DNA of 12,518 bases from positions 1 to 12,518 of the forward strand of contig CABSLQ010000075.1 in NCBI GenBank assembly GCA_902478605.1, written 5' to 3'. The notes beneath the pieces were generated by a model. It saw only the letters and a list, made by a program, of their open reading frames with translations. It ran no database searches and had not been told where the DNA came from. The translations under genes and the position numbers were made by a program. Shown here one piece after another: positions 1-6,164 of the stretch (positions within the stretch are counted from its first letter, which is position 1; each line of letters opens with the position of its first letter). The DNA is from an uncultured Oscillospiraceae bacterium (GTDB lineage: Bacteria > Bacillota > Clostridia > Oscillospirales > Acutalibacteraceae).

Positions 1-53
1 GAATTCTGCTTTTGTGTATATTGCTATTCGCTAAAAAGTTTTTTGACACTCTG

Positions 54-87
54 AAAGAACGTCCGGTCTTACCGGACGTTCTTTTTT
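54..87 (+). terminator. Rho-independent terminator of an upstream gene
   Basis: A perfect 12-bp stem (55-66 pairs with 72-83, centred on CCGG/CCGG) with a 5-nt loop TCTTA is followed by a run of T to position 87. It most likely ends a plus-strand gene lying before the window. Bases 1-53 hold no coding sequence that I can support. Confidence 0.88.
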
Positions 88-150
88 AACAAGCCTTTAA
101 CCGCCCCCTATATAATAAGGTATAATATCATTCGAAATGGGATAATGAGG

Positions 151-179
151 TTGTCCCTGTTTCGCGTTTGTGGTATAAT
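151..179 (+). promoter_or_regulatory. Sigma-A promoter of the DEAD-box helicase gene
   Basis: TTGTCC (151-156) and a perfect TATAAT (174-179) are separated by 17 bases. Transcription would start near 186, giving a 5' UTR of about 33 nt to the ATG at 219. This excludes the in-frame ATG at 168, which lies inside the promoter. Two further TATAAT strings at 111 and 121 lack a matching -35 element. Confidence 0.75.
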
Positions 180-218
180 AAACCGCAAGGATCGAATGAG
201 AAAGGCTTGATTGGCAGC

Positions 219-1394
219 ATGGCAAATGACATAACCAGCTTTGACGAGCTGGAACTCAGTGAACCGACGCGCAAAGCGCTCACACGCATGGGGTTTTCCG
301 CCCCCACGCCTATTCAGGCGCAGACCATCCCGCTGATGATGGACGGGCACGATTTGATCGCCAAGGCCCCCACCGGCACGGGCAAGACCTGTGCGTTTGG
401 CATTCCGCTGCTGGAATGCCTCGATCCGGCCTGCACCGATGTGCAGGCGATCATTGTCTGCCCGACGCGTGAGTTGTGCATACAGATCGCGGAGGAGATG
501 CGGCAGCTGGCAGCGTTCCGCCCCGATGTCCGCATCGCGTCCATCTATGGTGGTCAGCCCATCGGCAAGCAGCTCGCGGCGCTGAAAAAGAACCCGCACA
601 TTGTGGTGGCCACACCCGGCCGTCTGCTCGATCACATGGGGCGGCGTACGGTCTGGCTGGGCAATGTGTATACGGCAGTGCTCGACGAAGCGGATGAGAT
701 GCTCAAAATGGGCTTCATCAAGGATGTGCGGCGGATCCTCAACGCCACCCCGGCCGACACCCAGGTCGTCATGTTCAGCGCCACCATCTCCCGCGATGTG
801 ATGGACGTGGCATGGGAATACCAGCACAATGCCGTGGAAATCCAGGTCGCGGCAGAGGGGGACAACCGCCCCCAGATCGATCAGTTCGGTCTGCTGTCCT
901 CCGGTTCGCGCCGGCTCGAGGACATGACCCGCATCATCGATCAGATGGCGTATCACCGCGTGATGGTGTTTGCCAACATGAAAACAACGGTGCGGCAGCT
1001 GTGCGATCGTCTGCGTAAACAAGGGCGTTCGGTGGACTGCCTGCACGGGGACATCCCCCAATCGCAGCGCAATCAGGTTATGGCGGGCTTCCGGGAAGGC
1101 CGGTTTGAAATTCTGGTGGCCACCGATGTGGCCGCCCGCGGCATTGATGTGGATGACGTGGAAGCGGTGTTCAATTACGATATTCCGGAAGAAAACGAGT
1201 ATTATCTTCACCGCATCGGACGCACCGGCCGAGCCAAACGCCGTGGCGCAGCGTATACCTTCATGACCCCGGACGACCGGTTCCGCATCCGGGATATCAA
1301 GAAATACACCCATTCCGAACTCGAGGAAATCGCCTTTGATGCAAACGGCCGGCTCGTACATAAAGACGGGACGCCGCTGGCCGCGGAGAAATAG
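219..1394 (+). CDS. DEAD-box ATP-dependent RNA helicase
   Basis: This is a 391-aa cytoplasmic RNA helicase of the DEAD-box family, which unwinds RNA duplexes with ATP in ribosome assembly, mRNA decay or cold adaptation. The motifs appear in order: Q motif (GFSAPTPIQ, residues 25-33), motif I APTGTGKT (50-57), Ia PTREL (82-86), Ib TPGR (132-135), II DEAD (156-159), III SAT (187-189), then in the second RecA lobe VFANM, ATDVAARGID and HRIGRTGR. The protein ends about 25 residues after the core, so there is no RNA-binding tail such as the DbpA domain, and the precise subfamily (CshA or DeaD-like) cannot be set. The start at 219 is preferred over 168 because the promoter's -10 box at 174-179 lies downstream of 168, and an AAAGG at 201-205 could serve as a weak ribosome site. 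It appears to be monocistronic. Confidence 0.95.
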   Translation: MANDITSFDELELSEPTRKALTRMGFSAPTPIQAQTIPLMMDGHDLIAKAPTGTGKTCAFGIPLLECLDPACTDVQAIIVCPTRELCIQIAEEMRQLAAFRPDVRIASIYGGQPIGKQLAALKKNPHIVVATPGRLLDHMGRRTVWLGNVYTAVLDEADEMLKMGFIKDVRRILNATPADTQVVMFSATISRDVMDVAWEYQHNAVEIQVAAEGDNRPQIDQFGLLSSGSRRLEDMTRIIDQMAYHRVMVFANMKTTVRQLCDRLRKQGRSVDCLHGDIPQSQRNQVMAGFREGRFEILVATDVAARGIDVDDVEAVFNYDIPEENEYYLHRIGRTGRAKRRGAAYTFMTPDDRFRIRDIKKYTHSELEEIAFDANGRLVHKDGTPLAAEK

Positions 1395-1395
1395 A

Positions 1396-1440
1396 GACAG
1401 ACGCGGGGGCGAGCACACTGTGCTCGCCCCCGCGTCTGTC
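1396..1440 (+). terminator. Perfect 21-bp hairpin just after the helicase stop codon
   Basis: Bases 1396-1416 are exactly complementary to 1420-1440, with a 3-nt loop ACT. The stem begins two bases after the stop codon TAG. It is very GC-rich but is not followed by a T run, so it is not a textbook intrinsic terminator. It may stabilise the 3' end of the helicase mRNA or act with the second hairpin at 1460-1483. Confidence 0.6.
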
Positions 1441-1459
1441 CTGTATGTGTCCGGAAAAG

Positions 1460-1483
1460 GACCGGCGCTGTACTATGCCGGTC
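1460..1483 (+). terminator. Second hairpin downstream of the helicase gene, possible weak terminator
   Basis: GACCGGC (1460-1466) pairs with GCCGGTC (1477-1483) around a 10-nt loop, followed by the T-rich but interrupted stretch TTATCCTTGTTTGT. Together with the preceding 21-bp hairpin this is the most likely place for the helicase transcript to end. Confidence 0.4.
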
Positions 1484-2002
1484 TTATCCTTGTTTGTCCA
1501 TTTCGTTCGACCGTTTTCGCCCCTCTAGATCTTCCAAGGCATGGCTATGTTCAAAAAGAAAAAAACGGCCTGCATGCCTGCATCTCGCGGTATGTAAAAA
1601 CGGAAAAGAATATATATAACAATAAATGAATAAATTATACACCAAAAATGAATGCGTATGCGCCGTTTTTTCGACTTTATTCTTATTTTCAGGCTTAAAA
1701 CCAGGATTTCCAAGGGTTACAAACTTGTTACTTTTGGCTGGTTGCACAAATTTCCCGTAAAAAAATCCACTTTGAAGCACGCGACGCGGGCATGGAAGTT
1801 TATTCCATTTTTCATGGCAATTTTCATGAAAGCCAGCGGCACACGCGGGTCGTTCCTGAAGAGAATACGTATTTTTAGAAAAACAGACCCTAATTTGCCT
1901 CTATTTCAAACGGATCGTTCGAATTCGCTTTGCTTTTTTATTGAGCGGCATTGTTGCCGGAATTCTATAAAATTTTTACAAATTCTATCGTTTGCGAGCG
2001 GT
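1484..2002. other. AT-rich gene-free intergenic region
   Basis: About 520 bases are clearly richer in A and T than the rest of the window. The short open frames here have the low-complexity F/K/R/I-rich composition expected from AT-rich noncoding DNA, with no recognisable domain and no convincing ribosome-binding site. Visible features are a 10-bp inverted repeat AAAAAACGGC (1560-1569) and GCCGTTTTTT (1662-1671) about 90 bases apart, a direct repeat GTTACA-N5-GTTACT (1716-1732), and a small hairpin TTTCATG/CATGAAA near 1818-1840. No known RNA family is recognised by eye. Confidence 0.6.
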
Positions 2003-2031
2003 TTGACAAGGCGGATTGGTGTGCGTATAAT
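2003..2031 (+). promoter_or_regulatory. Consensus sigma-A promoter of the G5/3D wall protein gene
   Basis: TTGACA (2003-2008) and TATAAT (2026-2031) match both consensus hexamers exactly, with the ideal 17-base spacer. The predicted transcription start is about A2038, which gives a leader of about 223 nt before the ATG at 2261. This is the strongest promoter in the window by sequence. Confidence 0.92.
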
Positions 2032-2037
2032 ACAGAG

Positions 2038-2260
2038 ACACAGAAACTCATTTTCGAATTGACCAGTCCAGACGCGCCGGCTTCGTGCGCGTTTCTGCAT
2101 TACATAGGGTATCTTTTCCACCGGGAAAGGGAACCCTATCAGCGGAAGGGGAAGCCAAACCGGATGGTTGTCGTCCGGCTGCTTTGCCGAGCCACCTCTC
2201 TGCAGCGGGTGGCTTTGGTTTCCGCGAGGTCTTTCAGCTGCGGAGAAATGAGGTTTTCAG
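2038..2260 (+). promoter_or_regulatory. Structured 5' leader (candidate cis-regulatory RNA, class unknown)
   Basis: The leader begins at the predicted transcript start and folds extensively. (a) CAGAAA at 2040-2045 pairs with TTTCTG near 2092-2098, enclosing ACGCGC/GCGCGT. (b) ATAGGGT (2104-2110) pairs with ACCCTAT (2133-2139), with an inner stem CTTTTCC (2113-2119)/GGGAAAG (2123-2129). (c) A three-way junction has outer stem GCGGAA (2142-2147)/TTCCGC (2220-2225), then CCAAA (2155-2159)/TTTGG (2214-2218). Its arms CCGGA (2160-2164)/TCCGG (2174-2178) and GCCACC (2191-2196)/GGTGGC (2208-2213) abut that stem directly. A CCACCTC segment (2192-2198) could alternatively pair with the GAGG ribosome site at 2250-2253. 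No T run is present, so control, if any, would act on translation. Cell-wall hydrolase genes of this kind often carry ydaO (c-di-AMP) riboswitches, but I do not find that class's conserved blocks. Confidence 0.55.
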
Positions 2261-3316
2261 ATGGATACCATGAAACAGATTGCCGCCGTGCTGGTGCGCG
2301 TGGTGCGCAGCCGCCTGTTCGCCGCGGCTGCCCTTGCTGTGGTGACCGCCGGGATGGTAACGTACGTGTCGGTCAACACCCATGCTGTCACCGTGGTGGA
2401 CGGCAGCGAAAGCCGCGTGGTGCTGACCATGAACCAGGACCCGTACTATGTGCTGGAAACGGCGGGCATTACCCTGGGGAAGGACGATGTGATTCAGACG
2501 GCGCGCGAAGCAGACACCGGCACCTCCATTGCGATCACCCGCGCTTTTAATGTTAATGTGACGGCTGACGGGGTGACCACCATGGTGGCCATGACAGGCG
2601 GCACCGTGGCCGACGCGCTGGAAAAGGCGCAGGTAACAGTGGGAGAATTTGATACACTGAACGCGGAGAAGGACGCGCCGCTGACCGAAGGCATGAGCCT
2701 GCTCGTCGAGCGGGTGCAGTACCGGGAATACACCAAAACCGAATCCATCCCTTACACCACCCAGACCAAGTATACCAATGTGCTGGCCAAAGGGAAAACC
2801 AAGGTCAATCAAAAGGGCCAGAATGGCTCCAAGACCCTGACCTACCGCGAGCGTATTGTGGACGGCAAGGTGGTGGATACCGAGCTGGTCAGCGAGACGA
2901 TTACCAAGGAGCCTGTGGACAAGGTCGTGCTCAAAGGCACGGTGGTAGGGACACCCATGTCCGAGGCGCCGATGGATATCCCGCTCGACGAAGCCGGCCA
3001 GCCGCTTAATTATAAAAAAGTGTTCACGGGCAAAGCGACCGCTTACACGTCCGATCGGGGCGATTCGGGCACCGTTTGCTCCACCGGCATGAAGGCACAG
3101 GTGGGTGTGGTGGCCGTTAACCCCGAACGTATTCCGTACGGCAGCAAGCTGTATATCGTGTCGCCGGACGGGTCCTATGTCTACGGGTATGCCATCGCAG
3201 GGGATACCGGCGGCGGCGTGCGCTCCAACAAAACGGTGGCCGATCTGTTTATGGATACCTATGAGGAATGTATCCAGTTCGGCCGGCGCACCATGAATGT
3301 GTATATACTGGAATAG
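2261..3316 (+). CDS. YabE-type cell-wall protein with DUF348, G5 and 3D domains
   Basis: This 351-aa protein is probably membrane-anchored or exported and acts on peptidoglycan. Residues 15-37 form one hydrophobic segment after a basic N-terminus. Two DUF348 repeats follow (about 43-83 and 98-140), then a G5 domain (about 151-226, containing EYTKTESIPYTT and KEPVDKVVLKGT), then a C-terminal 3D domain (about 256-351). The 3D domain shows FTGKATAYTSD, VAVNPERIPYGSKLYI, AGDTGGGV (D315) and VADLFMD (D328), the residues that name the family. 3D domains resemble the double-psi barrel of MltA-type lytic enzymes, so cleavage of glycan strands is plausible but not shown. GAGG at 2250-2253 with a 7-base spacer sets the start at 2261 rather than the in-frame ATG at 2270. 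It has its own consensus promoter, a long structured leader and its own terminator. Confidence 0.92.
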   Translation: MDTMKQIAAVLVRVVRSRLFAAAALAVVTAGMVTYVSVNTHAVTVVDGSESRVVLTMNQDPYYVLETAGITLGKDDVIQTAREADTGTSIAITRAFNVNVTADGVTTMVAMTGGTVADALEKAQVTVGEFDTLNAEKDAPLTEGMSLLVERVQYREYTKTESIPYTTQTKYTNVLAKGKTKVNQKGQNGSKTLTYRERIVDGKVVDTELVSETITKEPVDKVVLKGTVVGTPMSEAPMDIPLDEAGQPLNYKKVFTGKATAYTSDRGDSGTVCSTGMKAQVGVVAVNPERIPYGSKLYIVSPDGSYVYGYAIAGDTGGGVRSNKTVADLFMDTYEECIQFGRRTMNVYILE

Positions 3317-3322
3317 GTATGG

Positions 3323-3366
3323 ACGCAAAAAAGGAGAAACACATGGTGTTTCTCCTTTTTTTGCGT
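3323..3366 (+). terminator. Strong rho-independent terminator after the 3D-domain gene
   Basis: GGAGAAACAC (3333-3342) pairs with GTGTTTCTCC (3346-3355) around a 3-nt loop, followed by seven T (3356-3362). A run of A on the 5' side extends the pairing to ACGC/GCGT, so the element could also stop transcription from the other strand. Confidence 0.95.
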
Positions 3367-3383
3367 GGGAGGAATGCCGCCCA

Positions 3384-3412
3384 TTGACCTTTTTTGTCGT
3401 ATGCGGTAAAAT
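3384..3412 (+). promoter_or_regulatory. Sigma-A promoter of rpe
   Basis: TTGACC (3384-3389) and TAAAAT (3407-3412) are separated by 17 bases. Each hexamer is one mismatch from consensus. The predicted start is near 3419, leaving a UTR of about 73 nt before the ATG at 3492. Confidence 0.8.
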
Positions 3413-3491
3413 ATTAGAATGGGTAAAGTGTGACCGGATATAGGCAGGGCCTTTGTTCACTTTTAGTAGGTCATACGGAAAGGGGGCTCCC

Positions 3492-4136
3492 ATGAAGGTT
3501 TCTCCATCCATACTGACTTGTGATTTCGCCCATCTGGACAGGGAGATGGCCTTTGTTCAGAATACGGGCGCCGATCTGGTGCATCTTGATGTGATGGACG
3601 GCGTGTTTGTGCCTAATTTGAGCTTTGGTCCGCCGGTAATTGCCCGGCTGCGTCCGCTGACGGCGCTGCCCTTTGACGTGCATCTGATGATGGAGTATCC
3701 GCATCGGCTGATCGAGGCCTTTGCGGCGGCCGGGGCGGACAGTCTCAATGTGCATGTGGAATGCGCGTCTCCCATTGCCGACACGCTCGCGCATATCCGC
3801 TCGCTGGGTAAGAAGGCGGCCGTCACCCTGAAGCCGGCGACCCCGGCGCAGGCGGCGTTTCCCTTCCTCGATATGGTGGATATGGTGCTGGTCATGACGG
3901 TGGAGCCCGGCTTCGGCGGGCAGGCCTTTATGGCGGATATGCTTCCCAAAATTGCGGCTCTGCGCGCGGAAATCACGCGGCGGGGTCTGTCGGTGGACAT
4001 TCAGGTGGACGGCGGCATCAACGAGCAGACGGCGGAACAGACAGCAAAAGCCGGCGCCACCGTCGCCGTGGTGGGCAATGCCCTGTTCACGGCCGAAGAT
4101 GCGCCGGCTCTCGTGCGCCGGATTCATAGGCTGTAA
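3492..4136 (+). CDS. rpe: Ribulose-phosphate 3-epimerase
   Basis: This 214-aa TIM-barrel enzyme interconverts D-ribulose 5-phosphate and D-xylulose 5-phosphate in the cytosolic pentose phosphate pathway. It starts with the family pattern SPSIL (residues 4-8). The metal-binding and catalytic residues are in place: H31, D33 and M35 in VHLDVMDG, H64 in FDVHLMM, the phosphate-gripping loop VEPGFGGQ (137-144), and the second catalytic aspartate D173 in VDGGI. The length is normal for the family. The start at 3492 follows a strong AGGGGG site (3481-3486, 5-base spacer); the upstream in-frame ATG at 3453 has no such site. In many Firmicutes rpe sits with rsgA and prkC, but here it stands alone behind its own promoter. 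Its stop lies 4 bases from the stop of the opposite-strand mecA-like gene, with no terminator between. Confidence 0.96.
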   Translation: MKVSPSILTCDFAHLDREMAFVQNTGADLVHLDVMDGVFVPNLSFGPPVIARLRPLTALPFDVHLMMEYPHRLIEAFAAAGADSLNVHVECASPIADTLAHIRSLGKKAAVTLKPATPAQAAFPFLDMVDMVLVMTVEPGFGGQAFMADMLPKIAALRAEITRRGLSVDIQVDGGINEQTAEQTAKAGATVAVVGNALFTAEDAPALVRRIHRL

Positions 4137-4140
4137 AAGG

Positions 4141-4740
4141 CTATGCCCGGCCGCCTTGTATCGCCTTCCACAAGCGGGGCAGTGCATCGCCGATGGCCAG
4201 AGGAATCCCGTGCTCGGCCGTATAGGCCGCCGCCGCGTCGCCTTCGCCGGCGGGCTGGGCAAATTCCTGCAGCAAGGCGTTCGCCTCGCGGGTGAGCGGT
4301 GTGGCGGGATACAGGACAAGCCCATAGGCGTCCTCCATATGATACAGCGAGCTGCCCGCCGTGGTCCAATCGGACGGTCCGGCTGCCTGCAGCCGGGCGT
4401 CCATCCGCTTCCAGTTTTCCGCCAGGCGGAACAAGCCGTCAATATCTTCCACACGATATATGTACGGGCCCACGGCCTTTTTCATGCGCACCCGCCGGCG
4501 GGCGAAGGTGGGCGTGAGCAGCAGAAGGCATCCGTCTTCGAGCGGAATGGCTTCCACTGTCAGATCGCCGCTGTGATGAAATCCCGTTTCCTGCCGGGCG
4601 ATTTGCAAAAGACGCTGAATGGTTCGCTGCGTCTCCATGTTGCGGTAATCCAGCCGCTCGAACGTCAGCCCCATCTCTTCCAACTCGTCGTTGGACAGCA
4701 CAATTTTGAGGCAGCCGTTTTCCAGCAGTTCCATTTTCAT
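4141..4740 (-). CDS. mecA: MecA-family adaptor protein
   Basis: This 199-aa protein resembles MecA, the adaptor that binds substrates and feeds them to the ClpC ATPase of the ClpCP protease; in Bacillus it controls competence by delivering ComK. The N-terminal substrate-binding part is the recognisable one: a short strand (LENGCLKIVLSNDELEEMGL, residues 6-25), then ERLDYRNMETQRTIQRLLQ leading into a QETGF turn. The C-terminal half is divergent, with YRVEDIDGLFRLAENW and SSLYHMEDAYGLVL fitting the ClpC-binding domain. It is a little shorter than the Bacillus protein. The start at 4740 has GGGGGGAGG upstream with an 8-base spacer. The gene diverges from the rnf-like operon and converges on rpe. 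The client proteins are unknown; the family call is good, the competence role is not implied. Confidence 0.82.
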   Translation of the reverse strand: MKMELLENGCLKIVLSNDELEEMGLTFERLDYRNMETQRTIQRLLQIARQETGFHHSGDLTVEAIPLEDGCLLLLTPTFARRRVRMKKAVGPYIYRVEDIDGLFRLAENWKRMDARLQAAGPSDWTTAGSSLYHMEDAYGLVLYPATPLTREANALLQEFAQPAGEGDAAAAYTAEHGIPLAIGDALPRLWKAIQGGRA

Positions 4741-4773
4741 AGGTCGAGCCTCCCCCCATTCGGATATGCTTTT

Positions 4774-4802
4774 ATGATAATACGGGCGCCCCGGCAAAAC
4801 AA
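4774..4802 (-). promoter_or_regulatory. Possible promoter of the mecA-like gene
   Basis: On the minus strand TTGTTT (4802 to 4797) and TATCAT (4779 to 4774) are separated by 17 bases. The -35 hexamer is poor. It lies in the 146-base divergent region shared with the rnf-like operon, where I could not find a convincing plus-strand promoter. The plus-strand GATAAT at 4776-4781 lacks a -35 partner. Confidence 0.35.
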
Positions 4803-4886
4803 GAGGACAAAAACTGTCAATTGGATGGTAACTTTTGCTCTGTCTGTGCCCGTTTGATCTCTTCGATTCGAAAGGTTGTGATTCAT

Positions 4887-6164
4887 ATGCGTGCCTGGAC
4901 CCGTGGTGTGCGTATTCCGCGCTATAAGGAACCCGCCGCTTCACGCGATATCCTGCCGGTGGTTCCGACAGGCCCGGTGTTCGCGCCGCTGTGCTACGGG
5001 GAGGCGGAAACGAGCCTTCCTGCGGCAGCGGTCGGGGCCGCCGTACATAAAGGGGAACCGCTCGGCGTACCGCGCGAAGAGGATGACGCCCCCGCTTTTG
5101 CGACGGTGGACGGTGTTTTGACCGACGTGCGCTCGATCGGCCATCCCGTCTTCGGAACCATAGCCTGCGCGGTGCTGCAGCCTGCCGAAGAGAAGCCGGC
5201 GCCCGCCAAGGCAAAAAAGCCGGCTAAGACCGCTTCCCGCCCGGTAGCCGATGCGCCGCGTATCCTGGAAGCCGCCCGGCGCGCCGGCATCATCGACGAA
5301 ACGGACGGCGTGCCGCTGTACGCCAAGCTGTCCGAGTGGCACGGCCGCGCCCCGGATATCCTGGTGGCTGACGGTGCCGAGACGGAACCATATGCCAGCG
5401 CCGCCTGGGCCGTGCTCAACGAGTCCGCCGAAGAGGTATATCGGGGGCTGCAGCTGGCGAATACGGTGATTGGGGCAGCCAGGCAGCATGTGGCTGTCCT
5501 GCTTCCAAAGGACCGGCGGCGTGCGTTGGAAGGCCGCCTGGGCCGTGGTGTGGTGATCCCGGTCCGGTCGAAGTACCCGGCCGGGCCGCTGCTCCCGCAG
5601 GCGCCCGACGCCGTTGTCTGCCGCGTAGGGGTGCAGGCATGCCTGGCCCTGCTGCGCGCGGTGGAAAACGGGGAGGCGCACACCGCCTGCGTGCTGACGG
5701 TGGCTGGCGGCGCGGTGGCTAACCCGCAGAATGTGCGCGTGCCCTTCGGTACAACGGCAGGCGAGATCCTGCGCACCTGCGGGCTGGCCTCCGACCCGCA
5801 GTATGTCATTTTCGGGGATGCCATGACCGGCGTTGCGGCGGACAGCCTGGAGTATCCCATCCTGCCGGGCGTCACCTGCCTGCTGGCGCTGACCGAGCGC
5901 CCGGTCCCCACGCAGCGCCCCTGTATGGGCTGCGGCCGCTGCGTCAAGGTGTGCCACGCGGGTCTGCTGCCGTACGAAATCGTGCGGCGGCTGGAAAACA
6001 TGCACTATGAACGGCTGAAATCCCTGCTGCCGGAAGAATGCGACGGCTGCGGTGCCTGTTCGCATGTGTGTCCCGCCGGGCGCGATGTGACCGCCAAGGT
6101 CCTGGAAGCGGGACGGACCCGGGGCGGCCTGTTTTTCAACTGGGGGGATGACGATGACGCTTAA
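4887..6164 (+). CDS. RnfC-like subunit with two [4Fe-4S] motifs and degenerate NADH/FMN loop
   Basis: This 425-aa homologue of RnfC belongs to the subunit that in a standard Rnf complex binds NADH and FMN at the cytoplasmic face. The order is: N-terminal barrel-sandwich region (about 1-98), an Ala/Lys/Pro linker (99-124), the nucleotide-binding Rossmann-like region, an SLBB-like segment (PQNVRVPFGTTAGEIL), and a C-terminal ferredoxin domain. The ferredoxin domain is intact: C346, C349, C352, C356 and C385, C388, C391, C395. By contrast the conserved GxGGAGFP loop reads GIIDETDGVPLYAKL (134-148), so the glycines are gone. The NGAECEPY motif survives as DGAETEPY (162-169). The N-terminal GGIHPP-type motif is also absent. 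The start at 4887 has AAAGG at 4871-4875; the earlier ATG at 4821 adds unrelated residues. It overlaps rnfD by 11 bases. Family membership is sure; NADH oxidation is doubtful. Confidence 0.88.
   Translation: MRAWTRGVRIPRYKEPAASRDILPVVPTGPVFAPLCYGEAETSLPAAAVGAAVHKGEPLGVPREEDDAPAFATVDGVLTDVRSIGHPVFGTIACAVLQPAEEKPAPAKAKKPAKTASRPVADAPRILEAARRAGIIDETDGVPLYAKLSEWHGRAPDILVADGAETEPYASAAWAVLNESAEEVYRGLQLANTVIGAARQHVAVLLPKDRRRALEGRLGRGVVIPVRSKYPAGPLLPQAPDAVVCRVGVQACLALLRAVENGEAHTACVLTVAGGAVANPQNVRVPFGTTAGEILRTCGLASDPQYVIFGDAMTGVAADSLEYPILPGVTCLLALTERPVPTQRPCMGCGRCVKVCHAGLLPYEIVRRLENMHYERLKSLLPEECDGCGACSHVCPAGRDVTAKVLEAGRTRGGLFFNWGDDDDA

Noticed and set aside
108..1418. 436-aa open frame on the minus strand across the helicase gene
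   Set aside because: It is the antisense shadow of a clear DEAD-box helicase; the protein is His/Arg-rich with no domain, and such long shadows are expected in GC-rich coding DNA.
1652..2062. 136-aa plus-strand open frame in the AT-rich region
   Set aside because: F/K/R-rich translation typical of noncoding AT-rich DNA, no ribosome site, and it runs through the consensus promoter at 2003-2031.
2100..2230. ydaO (c-di-AMP) riboswitch in the wall-protein leader
   Set aside because: The gene context fits, but the conserved blocks of the class (such as GGGGUNAAUC and CAGCUAACCUCG) are not present; kept as an unknown structured leader.
2205..2230. T-box-like GGGTGG...CCGCG
   Set aside because: The similarity to the T-box antiterminator is partial, no specifier loop or terminator is visible, and the downstream gene is not an amino-acid or tRNA-synthetase gene.
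2234..3511. 425-aa minus-strand open frame across the 3D-domain gene
   Set aside because: Antisense shadow with low-complexity His/Gly/Arg composition; it also crosses a strong terminator and a promoter belonging to the plus strand.
4821..4886. Upstream extension of the RnfC-like protein from the ATG at 4821
   Set aside because: The extra 22 residues do not resemble RnfC and there is no ribosome site before 4821, whereas AAAGG precedes the ATG at 4887.
4741..5214. N-terminal extension of the mecA-like frame on the minus strand
   Set aside because: The extension is Arg/Pro-rich shadow sequence of the RnfC-like gene; MecA homology and a strong ribosome site begin at 4740.
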